DNA from: a virus | Virus record (IMG/VR): IMGVR_UViG_3300048924_000188 | Coordinates: 1-35,496 of that record | Length of the DNA stretch: 35,496 nucleotides | Reading direction: 5' to 3' (one strand) | Shown here: positions 23,249-31,659 of the stretch, piece by piece | How positions within the stretch are numbered: position 1 is the stretch's first letter | Layout of the letters: each line of letters starts with the position of its first letter | Position numbers and translations under genes: made by a program | The notes under the pieces: generated by a model | Told to the model about the DNA's origin: nothing | Databases searched by the model: none | What the model saw: the letters and a program-made list of their open reading frames with translations, nothing else

Positions 23249-25018
23249 ATGACCATTTCAACTGACCTTTCTCTGTTAAATGACCCGCGACGACAGGCGC
23301 GGCTGTTGTACTGGCAGGGGTTCGCCGTCCCGCAAATCTGCGAGATGCTGCAGCTCAAGCGCCCGACCGTTCAGAGCTGGAAACAGCGCGATGGATGGGA
23401 AGAAACCGCGCCGATTAACCGCGTTGAATCGACGTTAGAGGCGCGGCTTATCCAGCTCTACGCAAAGCCAGACCTGACCGCGCATGACTTCAAAGTCGCG
23501 GATTTTCTGTCGCGCCAGATGGAGCGGCTCGCGCGCGTTAACCGCTACGGCCAGACCGGAAACGAGGTGGATTTAAACCCCAATATCGCCAGCCGCAACA
23601 AAGGGGATCGCAAAAAGCCGAAACGCAATTTCTTCAGTGATGAAGCGATAGAAAAGCTGGAAGAGATTTTCTTCGACCAGTCGTTTGAGTATCAGCTCCG
23701 CTGGCATAAAGCGGGGTTAGAGCACCGCATCCGCCACATCCTGAAATCGCGACAGATTGGCGCGACGTTCTATTTTGCGCGCGAGTCCCTCCTGCGTGCG
23801 CTTAAGACCGGGCAAAACCAGATATTTTTGTCGGCCAGTAAAACGCAGGCTTACGTTTTCCGTAAGTACATCATCGCCTTTGCCCGTCTGGTTGACGTTG
23901 ACCTGTCAGGCGACCCGATCGTCATCGGCAACAATGGCGCTGAGCTGATTTTTCTCGGGACCAATTCCAACACCGCGCAGAGCCACAACGGCGACCTGTA
24001 CGTCGATGAAATTTTCTGGATCCCCAATTTCCAGAAGCTGCGCAAAGTCGCCTCCGGTATGGCCTCGCAGTCACACCTCCGCACAACCTATTTTTCGACG
24101 CCGTCGACGCTGGCTCATGGCGCTTACCCGTTCTGGTCAGGCGAGTTGTTTAACCGTGGCCGCAGCAACCGCGACGAACGTGTCGACATTGATATCAGTC
24201 ATCAGGCGCTTGCCGGTGGCGTGCTGTGCGGAGACGGCCAGTGGCGGCAGATTGTCACCATTGAGGACGCGCTCGCCGGTGGCTGCACCCTGTTTAACCT
24301 CGACCAGCTTAAACAGGAAAACAGCGCGGATGACTTCCGTAACCTGTTTATGTGCGAGTTCGTCGACGATAAGGCGTCCGTATTCCCGTTCGAGGAGCTG
24401 CAGCGCTGCATGGTCGATACGATGGAAGAATGGGAGGACTTCGAGCCGTTCGCCGACCGTCCGTTTAACTGGCGTCCGGTCTGGATTGGCTATGACCCGT
24501 CACACACCGGCGACAGCGCCGGATGCGCGGTACTGGCTCCGCCGCTGGTTGCCGGTGGCAAGTTCCGCATCCTTGAGCGTCACCAGTGGAAAGGCATGGA
24601 CTTTGCCGCACAGGCCGAGGCCATCCGGGCGCTGACCGAGAAATACACCGTCGACTATATCGGCATCGATGCGACCGGCATCGGCCAGGGTGTTTACCAG
24701 CTCGTGCGCTCATTCTTCCCGGCAGCGCGCGCCATCCGCTACACGCCGGAAATGAAAACCGCAATGGTTCTGAAAGCAAAAGACACCATTCGACGCGGGT
24801 GTCTGGAATATGACGCCGGTGCGACCGACATCACTCAGTCATTTATGGCTATCCGCAAAACCATGACCAGCAGTGGCCGCAGCGCCACCTATGAAGCCAG
24901 CCGCAGTGAGGAAGCCAGCCACGCAGATATCGCGTGGGCGACCATGCACGCCCTGTTAAACGAGCCGCTTTCCGCAGGTAGCGGTATGCAATCAAGCTCA
25001 ATTCTGGACATTAACTAA
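23249..25018 (+). CDS. P: Terminase large (ATPase) subunit gpP
   Basis: A 589-residue P2 gpP homologue. Start at 23249 (MTISTDLSLLNDPRRQARLL) with GAGG upstream; a longer frame from 23219 lacks support. Residues 1-60 form a helix-turn-helix (PTVQSWKQRDGW). The ATPase motor has a Walker A-like SRQIGATF (about 167-174) and Walker B DLYVDEIFW (about 249-257). The C-terminal nuclease-like half includes VWIGYDPSHTGDSAG and YIGIDATGIG. It drives DNA packaging from cos. It is rightward and divergent from O. Confidence 0.96.
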   Translation: MTISTDLSLLNDPRRQARLLYWQGFAVPQICEMLQLKRPTVQSWKQRDGWEETAPINRVESTLEARLIQLYAKPDLTAHDFKVADFLSRQMERLARVNRYGQTGNEVDLNPNIASRNKGDRKKPKRNFFSDEAIEKLEEIFFDQSFEYQLRWHKAGLEHRIRHILKSRQIGATFYFARESLLRALKTGQNQIFLSASKTQAYVFRKYIIAFARLVDVDLSGDPIVIGNNGAELIFLGTNSNTAQSHNGDLYVDEIFWIPNFQKLRKVASGMASQSHLRTTYFSTPSTLAHGAYPFWSGELFNRGRSNRDERVDIDISHQALAGGVLCGDGQWRQIVTIEDALAGGCTLFNLDQLKQENSADDFRNLFMCEFVDDKASVFPFEELQRCMVDTMEEWEDFEPFADRPFNWRPVWIGYDPSHTGDSAGCAVLAPPLVAGGKFRILERHQWKGMDFAAQAEAIRALTEKYTVDYIGIDATGIGQGVYQLVRSFFPAARAIRYTPEMKTAMVLKAKDTIRRGCLEYDAGATDITQSFMAIRKTMTSSGRSATYEASRSEEASHADIAWATMHALLNEPLSAGSGMQSSSILDIN

Positions 25019-25019
25019 G

Positions 25020-26045
25020 ATGAAAAAACGCCAAAATAAACAGCCAAAACAGACCAACATGACCGCCAGCGCACCGCAGAAAATGGAGGCATTCACCTTT
25101 GGCGAGCCGTCACCCGTTCTGGATCGCCGCGACATTCTCGACTATGTCGAATGCATCAATAATGGCAAATGGTACGAGCCGCCGGTCAACTTTTCCGGGC
25201 TGGCAAAAAGCCTGCGCGCAGCCGTACACCACAGCTCCCCGATTTACGTAAAGCGCAACATTCTGACCAGCACCTTTATCCCGCACCCGTTGCTGTCTCG
25301 TCAGGACTTCAGCCGCCTTGTGCTTGATTATCTGGTGTTTGCCAACGGCTATCTCGAAAAGCGCATGAGCGTGACCGGCCAGCTCATGAAGCTGGAAACC
25401 TCCCCGGCCAAATATACCCGTCGGGGTGTCGAAGAAGGGGTTTACTGGTACGTGTCAAGCTATACCCATCCGCACCAGTTCGCCCCCGGTTCGGTGTTTC
25501 ACCTGCTTGAGCCTGATATCAATCAGGAGCTCTACGGGATGCCGGAATACCTGAGCGCGCTCAATTCCGCCTGGCTGAATGAATCCGCCACGTTGTTTCG
25601 TCGAAAGTATTACCAGAACGGTGCGCACGCGGGTTACATCATGTACGTGACCGACGCGGCGCAAAGCAGCACCGACGTCGAGGCGCTGCGCTCCGCGATG
25701 CGTGACTCGAAAGGGCTCGGGAATTTTAAAAACCTGTTTTTCTACGCCCCGAACGGGAAACCGGACGGCATTAAGATCGTGCCGTTGAGTGAAGTCGCCA
25801 CGAAGGATGATTTTTTTAACATCAAGAAGGTAAGCGCCGCTGACCTGCTCGATGCGCACCGCGTGCCGTTCCAGCTCATGGGCGGCAAGCCTGAAAATAT
25901 CGGCTCAATGGGGGATATCGAGAAGGTGGCGCGGGTGTTTGTGCGTAACGAGCTGACGCCGCTGCAGGAGCGTTTCAAAGAGATAAACGACTGGCTCGGG
26001 ATGGAGGTGATCCGCTTTAAGGATTACAGCATAGATTGTGAGTGA
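25020..26045 (+). CDS. Q: Portal protein gpQ
   Basis: A 341-residue P2 gpQ homologue of the phage portal family. It carries EAFTFGEPSPVLDRRDILDY, WYEPPVNFSGLAKSLRAAVH and PFQLMGGKPENIGSMGDIEK. The stop of P is separated by a single base from this ATG, so the two are co-translated. The dodecamer forms the DNA entry vertex. A terminator follows. Confidence 0.96.
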   Translation: MKKRQNKQPKQTNMTASAPQKMEAFTFGEPSPVLDRRDILDYVECINNGKWYEPPVNFSGLAKSLRAAVHHSSPIYVKRNILTSTFIPHPLLSRQDFSRLVLDYLVFANGYLEKRMSVTGQLMKLETSPAKYTRRGVEEGVYWYVSSYTHPHQFAPGSVFHLLEPDINQELYGMPEYLSALNSAWLNESATLFRRKYYQNGAHAGYIMYVTDAAQSSTDVEALRSAMRDSKGLGNFKNLFFYAPNGKPDGIKIVPLSEVATKDDFFNIKKVSAADLLDAHRVPFQLMGGKPENIGSMGDIEKVARVFVRNELTPLQERFKEINDWLGMEVIRFKDYSIDCE

Positions 26046-26053
26046 AACTAAAA

Positions 26054-26082
26054 AAAATGCCGTCTTGTGACGGCATACTAAA
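26054..26082. terminator. Terminator after Q
   Basis: ATGCCGTC, TTGT, GACGGCAT: a perfect 8-bp stem right after the Q stop, preceded by an A tract on plus (T tract for leftward transcripts). It separates Q from the opposing accessory pair, and by strand would best end the accessory transcript. Confidence 0.75.
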
Positions 26083-26143
26083 CCGTTATTGCGACCAAAA
26101 ATGGCTTAAGTCACGAAAACCAACCTTTCTTAAAAGAACTAAT

Positions 26144-26839
26144 TTAATCTTTAACCTCAACATATGATGAAGAAAACCAAATTGATTTCTTACCGTTAAT
26201 AACTTTAGATATAGGATTACCTTTTTCATCCATCGCATTAGCACTAAAAGTCACGTAGTAAATCCCCGGAATTTTTGTAGAAACAAGATAGCTCAGACTT
26301 CTTTCAGCAGAGATAGGAACCGAAATATCATACATGGGTACATTTTCAGTCTCCTTTCCATTGGCATCTTTAGAGTGTAAAAGGGCTAACTCTTCATAGT
26401 AATTCGGATGATATATTTCCATCGCAACTTGTTTTGCCCCCTCAGATGCCACACGACTAACAGTGAGTGATTCCTTGCTTAATCTTACATAGATCCTTTG
26501 ATTACTACTATTCTTTATGGTTACGACAGGTTTGATGTAAAATACACCTTCAATTTTAACAACCTTCACATCTACATTGAAAAAGGTCGCTTCTGTGTTT
26601 TTTATTCTGTTCGTAAGTTCTGTGAGGTCAGCCTCAGCTTTATCCCTCTGATGCAAGGCATCAAATGTATACCCTCCCCATAAAATGGTGAATATTGCAC
26701 ACAATGAAATGACAACATTATTGAATTGATCATGGGTCCTATATATATCTTTAAATTTGAAAATAAAGAACAGACTCACTAATAAAAGCAAGCTTAATAT
26801 AAACCAATGTTCTGAGATAAATTTAATCACCATGGTCAT
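26144..26839 (-). CDS. Two-helix membrane protein of the Q-cos accessory pair
   Basis: A 231-residue protein I do not recognise. Two hydrophobic helices lie near the N-terminus (about 12-28, FILSLLLLVSLFFIFKF; and about 41-58, VVISLCAIFTILWGGYTF). A charged coiled-coil-like segment (about 60-85) follows, then a beta-rich domain (about 90-231) containing VFYIKPVVTIKNSSNQRIYV and PGIYYVTFSANAMDE, which looks like an immunoglobulin-type sandwich. Its first ATG overlaps the stop of the upstream gene (ATGA), so the pair is co-translated. AT-rich relative to phage genes. A membrane effector or anchor for its partner is the simplest reading, but unproven. Confidence 0.72.
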   Translation of the reverse strand: MTMVIKFISEHWFILSLLLLVSLFFIFKFKDIYRTHDQFNNVVISLCAIFTILWGGYTFDALHQRDKAEADLTELTNRIKNTEATFFNVDVKVVKIEGVFYIKPVVTIKNSSNQRIYVRLSKESLTVSRVASEGAKQVAMEIYHPNYYEELALLHSKDANGKETENVPMYDISVPISAERSLSYLVSTKIPGIYYVTFSANAMDEKGNPISKVINGKKSIWFSSSYVEVKD

Positions 26840-27903
26840 TCACCAGAATGTCTAGCATCTCCATCTTCAGGGAAGTTTATACCTGAATCAGGTTCTCGGC
26901 TTGTAGGATTTGCATCGACAAAACTCCTGTTTTGTCTTTTTACATGTAATGCAAGGCTTTGGGATACTCTTTCAAAATTCAGCCCGCTTTTTGCAACTTC
27001 ACTTTTACCAGCTATGAAAGGTAAAACTTCCTCTCTGATTTGGTTATCTTCAACGGATGCAAAGGCAACGTTTTGATTGAAAATAGCCCCCATGATCATC
27101 AGGAAAGCAATCCCCGCTATTCGATTTCGGGTTTTGAATTGCAGCCAAACATCTCCAGGAGACATTAGCATCTGTTGTGCTGTTAATGATAACTGGCCAT
27201 CCTCGTAGAACCTTTCCATATGCGATTGGACAACATCATTTGAAAACTCACCCTCAAAACCCTCGCCAATCAATAATGCTATGACCTGAACCCGGTCAAC
27301 AAGCTCAGACAATTGTTTTAAGGTATGATGCTTAATTGCATCATGCTGTTCAATTCTCAAACTTGTGCAGAAAGTCTCATCCGTAATGAAAAAAGACATC
27401 AACCAGTGAAGAACTTCGTCAGACTTCTCTCCCAAAGAAAAAACAGCCTGATATGCGTTAAATGATTTCTGGAGGGCTAATGGCACATCCCTTCTGCGAA
27501 TATGTTCACCCCATGTAACACTTCGCCTTACATGAAACCCATCATTACCGCGTTCATTAGAAATTTGTTCTCGTTCAAAATAAGGTAGTGATGTAATTAC
27601 TCCAGGAACAACAACATCACCAGATAGAGTGAAAACCACATCGCCGACACGCATATCAGCAATAAAACTCTCAATTTGGGTATAAATATTCCTTGAAGCA
27701 ATGTTATCAAGCCCATCAATCCTATCTGAAATATCTTCTCTAGTTATTTCAGTTTCGAAATCGATTTGTCCTGGGGATAAACCATCTAAGTGAGCAGTTG
27801 CAATTACATTGTTTTCAAGGAAGTAAGAAAAATGCTTGTACCTAACACCCGGTCTAACGACCCAACATTTTGCTGTCAAATCAACACGCTGGACAGTAAT
27901 CAT
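26836..27903 (-). CDS. PUA/EVE-like domain protein with membrane segment
   Basis: A 355-residue protein. Residues about 11-150 follow the pattern of the PUA/EVE-like domain found at the N-terminus of Mrr-type restriction proteins: WVVRPGVRYKHFSYFLENN, then FIADMRVGDVVFTLSGD, VVPGVITSLPYF, and FHVRRSVTWGEHIRRRDVPL. Such domains bind modified bases or nucleic-acid ends in several defence systems. No nuclease motif follows. Instead there is a helical region (160-245), a hydrophobic stretch RIAGIAFLMIMGAIFNQNVA (261-280) and a polar tail. Start at 27903 has GAGAGA upstream. It leads a two-gene operon, is AT-rich, and lies between Q and cos, a cargo position in P2-like phages. Family assignment is from pattern memory only. 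Confidence 0.72.
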   Translation of the reverse strand: MITVQRVDLTAKCWVVRPGVRYKHFSYFLENNVIATAHLDGLSPGQIDFETEITREDISDRIDGLDNIASRNIYTQIESFIADMRVGDVVFTLSGDVVVPGVITSLPYFEREQISNERGNDGFHVRRSVTWGEHIRRRDVPLALQKSFNAYQAVFSLGEKSDEVLHWLMSFFITDETFCTSLRIEQHDAIKHHTLKQLSELVDRVQVIALLIGEGFEGEFSNDVVQSHMERFYEDGQLSLTAQQMLMSPGDVWLQFKTRNRIAGIAFLMIMGAIFNQNVAFASVEDNQIREEVLPFIAGKSEVAKSGLNFERVSQSLALHVKRQNRSFVDANPTSREPDSGINFPEDGDARHSGE

Positions 27904-27980
27904 CGCTGTATCTCTCGTAAGTTAATTATTTTTCTTTAGGACTTTTTATGTCGAATTGTAGTGCATTTTACATACTTTTA

Positions 27981-28005
27981 GTGATAACTCTATAATCTTT
28001 ATCAC
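27981..28005. promoter_or_regulatory. Inverted repeat upstream of the accessory pair
   Basis: GTGATAA (27981-27987) and TTATCAC (27999-28005), 7-bp perfect arms with an 11-bp AT-rich centre, 78-102 bp upstream of the first gene. It could be an operator. No unambiguous promoter was resolved in this AT-rich stretch. Confidence 0.4.
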
Positions 28006-28167
28006 AATTCCTAAACCTTATCTATAGCTCCTGTTTTGATTTCCAGTGCTAATACATATACTTACGGCTTGCGAGCTTAAGATTGGTGTTAAATAGATAA
28101 ATGACTGGAATCTAAAAAATTCTAAGTGAAATTAATTCTAGTGATGAGTTATAACCATTCGCGCGCA

Positions 28168-28186
28168 GTGCTATCCCCACCTCGCC
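28168..28186 (-). other. cos: cos site (19-nt cohesive-end sequence)
   Basis: The minus strand reads GGCGAGGTGGGGATAGCAC followed by TGCGCGC. P2 cos is GGCGAGGCGGGGAAAGCAC followed by TGCGCGC: two differences in 19. Staggered cutting here would give P2-type cohesive ends. In the 28200-28312 flank, GCAGGTGCATCAG-like and TGCACCTGATGC repeats and a CGCTGGCGCTGG run resemble terminase-binding cosB repeats. The 27904-28313 interval has no gene beyond this and the inverted repeat. Confidence 0.88.
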
Positions 28187-28313
28187 TGCCCGCTTAAGGG
28201 GTCGCTTTTCATGCAGGTGCATCAGAAGCCCCGAGCCGCGCCTGCGCTGGCGCTGGCTCGCAAACGCTGGAATCAAAAATGAATGCAAACTCATGCACCT
28301 GATGCGTGCACCA

Positions 28314-28427
28314 CTAGAAAAGTGAAAAGTTTGGGTCAAATTCCTCGCTTTTTGCCTCTACTTTCTTCATTGAGGCCAGAAAATTCATACCATCATTTAG
28401 CGATACCGGTCGCTCGTACTCAATCAT
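28314..28427 (-). CDS. Short ORF downstream of the SOS promoter (second part)
   Basis: A 37-codon frame, MIEYERPVSLNDGMNFLASM then a Lys/Glu-rich tail ending DPNFSLF. It is in the same frame as the 33-codon ORF upstream, separated only by a TGA (28470-28472) and 14 codons of protein-like sequence (GGGYWLGRTFDGVF). It may be an independent short gene or the C-terminal half of one gene interrupted by TGA. I recognise no family. Confidence 0.45.
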   Translation of the reverse strand: MIEYERPVSLNDGMNFLASMKKVEAKSEEFDPNFSLF

Positions 28428-28469
28428 AAAAACACCATCAAAAGTGCGCCCCAGCCAGTACCCGCCGCC

Positions 28470-28571
28470 TCACTCTTTAGGTCGCTGAAAGAAAACCCAC
28501 CCTCCTGGACAGTAATGCTCTAAGGTCTCACCCCGATAGACCACCTGAAAATCCAAGTCATGACCCGCCAT
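28470..28571 (-). CDS. Short SOS-regulated ORF (first part)
   Basis: A 33-codon ORF starting MAGHDLDFQVVYRGETLEHY and ending PKE, 17 bp downstream of a LexA box on the same strand. A G-rich stretch just before the ATG could serve as the RBS. In phage 186 and Fels-2 the corresponding interval carries a LexA-repressed antirepressor (Tum), so position and regulation fit a prophage-induction gene. The peptide is far shorter than Tum (about 146 residues) and I cannot claim homology. Readthrough of the TGA would join it to the following ORF, giving about 85 residues. Confidence 0.5.
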   Translation of the reverse strand: MAGHDLDFQVVYRGETLEHYCPGGWVFFQRPKE

Positions 28572-28587
28572 AGCCCCCCCGCATAAA

Positions 28588-28607
28588 TACTGTATACACA
28601 TACAGCA
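28588..28607 (-). promoter_or_regulatory. LexA box / SOS promoter
   Basis: TACTGTATACACATACAGCA contains CTGTATACACATACAG, a full CTG-N10-CAG LexA operator with the preferred alternating TA core. On the minus strand a TTGCTA -35 lies 17 nt before TACAGT, inside the operator, so LexA would block the promoter. It is upstream of the short ORFs toward cos and downstream of gene A. Confidence 0.87.
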
Positions 28608-28792
28608 TTTATAGCAAGTATGCAGGCGAAATGCTAACGCCTCGCCGGGCTCGTTGTTCAATACCACAGGCACTGAAAGAGAGTTTCAACACCGGTGCTG
28701 TTCTTACAGTCACCGTGGTGGCCGCCATGTTTACCGATGTGATCGCATATGATTTCGGATTACTGATGTAGCTACATCGGCGATGGTTGTTT

Positions 28793-31087
28793 CTAACTAC
28801 TCTCCTCTTGCATTGAAAATCCCGGCCACCCATCAGCAGCCGCGTATTTGAATTTTTTATCGCCATAAATCACTGTTGCCCCACGCGTCAGCGCGTCGAG
28901 CTCCCACCGTTCCGTGGTAATGCCCTCCAGAGCTAAATCGAAACGAATTTTTGCGACGCGATCCCTTTCGGGTTTTGTCATCCTGGCTGATGGCGCTTGC
29001 TCGCTGGTTCTGAGCGGCGCATTGCTTCTTTGCTGCCGATGTTTGCGCGGTGCACCAGCCTTTAACGCCTCGTTAAGCACCTTCACGACGTCCGGCTCAT
29101 TCCAGCCGATAACCTCGCGCTCAATCAGATTTAACACCGCTGCGGCTTGCTCAGACGGTGTGGGGGTCATAACTGGATCGCCACCGCCGGTGAGCTTTCC
29201 ACAGTTATTGACAGGACTCCGAGGCGCGGCAGAGCCGCTTTTTAAGGTCAAAGGCTCAACGGCCAAAACCTTTGGAACGATGCGCCATTCGGCTGTACGG
29301 GTTACATGGACACGATGAGCCCCGAGATGAGGGGCATAAATCCCGACAACCCTCTCGATATCTTCCTCGTATTCGTTGACCTCATCAGTCACCTTACGGG
29401 CGACCCTGACGGCCTGAGCATCACGCGGCATGTTTGCCCCACCCTGCGCGATGATGTACCGCTCAAAGTCCCCCTCATCTGCAGCGACTCGCGCGGCCTC
29501 GACCCTGTCGTCAAACTCGCAGGCAATACTCACCCCACGCGGCAGTTTGCGCAGTTCGCGGTAAGCTCCCATCGTCGGGAGACCAATCGGTTTAAACTGA
29601 GGGATACGCCATGTTGACGCCCATGCGGTGACGGCTGCGGCCGTATCTTTCAGAGGCTTGCCGGTGTCGTGATCGAGCTGACCGTCGAGCGCGTAACCGT
29701 CGATATTTTTTGCAATGTATTTAGCGATATAACCCGCCGCTCCGCCCTGATTAAGATGGCGTGACTCAAAGCGCTGTTTTGACGCGCCCTTTTCGTGTCC
29801 GTCCTCTTTGAGGGCATAACGACGCATAATTTCGTTAATGGCTTTACGCTGACCGGGTTTGCAAAAAAGCATCATGTGCCAGTGTGGCGTGCCGTCGTGG
29901 TGCGGTTCGACAACGCGCATCCCGTAAACCTCTAAATCGTTATCTTTGAAAGCTGTACGCATCAGGCTCCAGATTCGGCACAGATAGCGCTGGCCGTCTT
30001 TGGGTGTAAATGCTGTTTCGTTCCAGCCGTGATTGAGCTGCACAGTTTTGCTTTCACCTTTGCCAACCTGACGGGTCGGGTGATACTTCGATGGCGTGGT
30101 CAGCGTGATAAACATCCCCACGTCACCAACGCTGGTCGCGTAGCGTTCAATCCCGGCGATAGTGTTCATCAGCTCCATGCGGCGTATTTCAGGGTTAGAA
30201 ATACTCCCCATGACCTTACTGATGAGGTCGATACGTTCGCCGGTGACTTTGTTTTCCAGTTCGCATGATTTGAGGTATTCAAGATTAGCCAGGCGGCGCG
30301 CGTGAACATCGCGGATCGCCCTTTTGCTTGCGTAAGGTGAGCGGTCTTTATTGACCTCACCGGCAGCGATGAGCAGCGCCTCGCGCCAGCGCATCCGCTG
30401 TGCCTTAAGCTGATTAACCCACCATTCATCTTTAATCAGTCGTGAAATAGAGGAAAATGCCTGTCGGATCGTTATCTGACCCTTACGGTATTTTTTCCAG
30501 TACATCGGGGTGATGTTAAATGCGCGAGCAACACCGGCCACTTGCCCGTATAGGTGCGACTGAGCTTCATCGGTGAAAAGTGTCTCTTTCCCGCCGTGAG
30601 CATCCGCCCAGGCGTCGCTTAACTCCTCGTATTTGCTCCAGAGCTGAGAGGCAATTCTGGCCGCAAATTTCCTGAGCTCTTTGTCATTCATATCTGGTAA
30701 GCGCGCATACTGGTCGCGCTCGGACAGAAAACCAATCGAGGCGGATTCATTCATCCCGCACAGATCATTAACACGCTCAAGACGCGGCAGCAGCTTGCGC
30801 TCAAACGTGTTTTTGAGGAAATACAGCCCACCCAAAGGGCTCTTTTTACGGCGGATGAAGTTATAACGCGATGTAAACAGCGTTTGCAGGAAAAACGGCA
30901 GACGGTCAATCCGGTTTAAAACCCCTTGCACCTGACGGAGTTCGGCACGTGTAAGGGGTCTGTCGCGGCCAATGGCCTCTTTAGTGACGTTATTCCAGGG
31001 ATAAGCACCAACGAATGAATCACTGGTTCCCTTCAAAAATGGTGGTGGTGGCGAGGGGGCAACACGCCCCCGAGGTTCGTTGGACAT
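28793..31087 (-). CDS. A: Rolling-circle replication initiator gpA
   Basis: A 764-residue P2 gpA homologue. Start at 31087 (MSNEPRGRVAPSPPPPF), directly after the preceding gene's stop. HUH motif TPHWHMML with histidines near 402-404. The twin active-site tyrosines are in GYIAKYIAKNIDGYAL (about Y453 and Y457; Y450/Y454 in P2), which nick the origin and rejoin strands. The phage origin lies inside the A gene in P2. Acting with gpB and host Rep/DnaB it starts unidirectional replication. GC-rich, typical of the phage core. The 14-bp palindrome GATGTAGCTACATC at 28765-28778 follows its stop. Confidence 0.96.
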   Translation of the reverse strand: MSNEPRGRVAPSPPPPFLKGTSDSFVGAYPWNNVTKEAIGRDRPLTRAELRQVQGVLNRIDRLPFFLQTLFTSRYNFIRRKKSPLGGLYFLKNTFERKLLPRLERVNDLCGMNESASIGFLSERDQYARLPDMNDKELRKFAARIASQLWSKYEELSDAWADAHGGKETLFTDEAQSHLYGQVAGVARAFNITPMYWKKYRKGQITIRQAFSSISRLIKDEWWVNQLKAQRMRWREALLIAAGEVNKDRSPYASKRAIRDVHARRLANLEYLKSCELENKVTGERIDLISKVMGSISNPEIRRMELMNTIAGIERYATSVGDVGMFITLTTPSKYHPTRQVGKGESKTVQLNHGWNETAFTPKDGQRYLCRIWSLMRTAFKDNDLEVYGMRVVEPHHDGTPHWHMMLFCKPGQRKAINEIMRRYALKEDGHEKGASKQRFESRHLNQGGAAGYIAKYIAKNIDGYALDGQLDHDTGKPLKDTAAAVTAWASTWRIPQFKPIGLPTMGAYRELRKLPRGVSIACEFDDRVEAARVAADEGDFERYIIAQGGANMPRDAQAVRVARKVTDEVNEYEEDIERVVGIYAPHLGAHRVHVTRTAEWRIVPKVLAVEPLTLKSGSAAPRSPVNNCGKLTGGGDPVMTPTPSEQAAAVLNLIEREVIGWNEPDVVKVLNEALKAGAPRKHRQQRSNAPLRTSEQAPSARMTKPERDRVAKIRFDLALEGITTERWELDALTRGATVIYGDKKFKYAAADGWPGFSMQEESS

Positions 31088-31088
31088 A

Positions 31089-31352
31089 TTATTTAAAAGC
31101 GTCCAGACATAGCTTCCCCAAGCGTTCAATCCGAGCTTCCAGAGCTGAGAAGCCAGTAAGATCGCTGGTCAAAAGATCATGCAATACCAAGCCTGAGACA
31201 AGCTTAGGGATAGTTGGGTAGTAACCCACAACGTCTAACCATTCCTTACCTTCATTCTTCCCGGATGTAGCGGTCTTTTTTTCCTGCAAAATGAATTGAT
31301 AGCGGTCACTGGTGATGACGTATTGGTTATTAATCTCGATGCGTATGCTCAT
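31089..31352 (-). CDS. Small early protein, DUF5405-like
   Basis: An 87-residue protein, MSIRIEINNQYVITSDRYQF then a Lys-rich stretch and PTIPKLVSGLVLHDLLTSDL. This small early gene is usually found directly upstream of A in P2-like phages; I recall it as DUF5405. Its stop lies one base from the A start, so it is co-translated. No known role. Confidence 0.78.
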   Translation of the reverse strand: MSIRIEINNQYVITSDRYQFILQEKKTATSGKNEGKEWLDVVGYYPTIPKLVSGLVLHDLLTSDLTGFSALEARIERLGKLCLDAFK

Positions 31353-31374
31353 TTATGCTTCCTGTTAACTGTGG

Positions 31375-31593
31375 TTAACCAGCTCTACCGAAAATTGAGT
31401 TGTGTAACTTTTCCGACTCCTGGCCTAATAACTCGATAATCTCGGTGCGATTAAGTTCTGACTTACTGATGTACGCGATAAGCCCATCAAACTGAGAAGA
31501 GTAACGGGTCGCCAAGTCGCGCTGTGCCTCGCTTACTGCCTGCGCCAGATGTGCCGAACACATCCCCCGCTGCGCTGTATTTTGTTTTTGCAT
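31375..31593 (-). CDS. Small early protein, DUF2732-like
   Basis: A 72-residue protein starting at 31593 (MQKQNTAQRGMCSAHLAQAV), with GGAG about 9 nt upstream; a longer frame from 31611 includes that RBS and is rejected. Helical throughout. The family occurs in this slot between B and A in P2-like phages. Function unknown. Confidence 0.78.
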   Translation of the reverse strand: MQKQNTAQRGMCSAHLAQAVSEAQRDLATRYSSQFDGLIAYISKSELNRTEIIELLGQESEKLHNSIFGRAG

Positions 31594-31659
31594 TTGCCTA
31601 TCTCCAGACAAAAGGAGTCCCCACGCTGTAAGGCGCGTAATAAAACGAATCCAGATTAA

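Noticed and set aside
28112-28339. A 75-codon leftward ORF across cos
   Set aside because: It crosses the cos site and its repeats, and no RBS or family resemblance supports it.
28470-28673. The longer 67-codon version of the first SOS ORF
   Set aside because: Its upstream part covers the LexA box and promoter, so translation must start downstream, at 28571.
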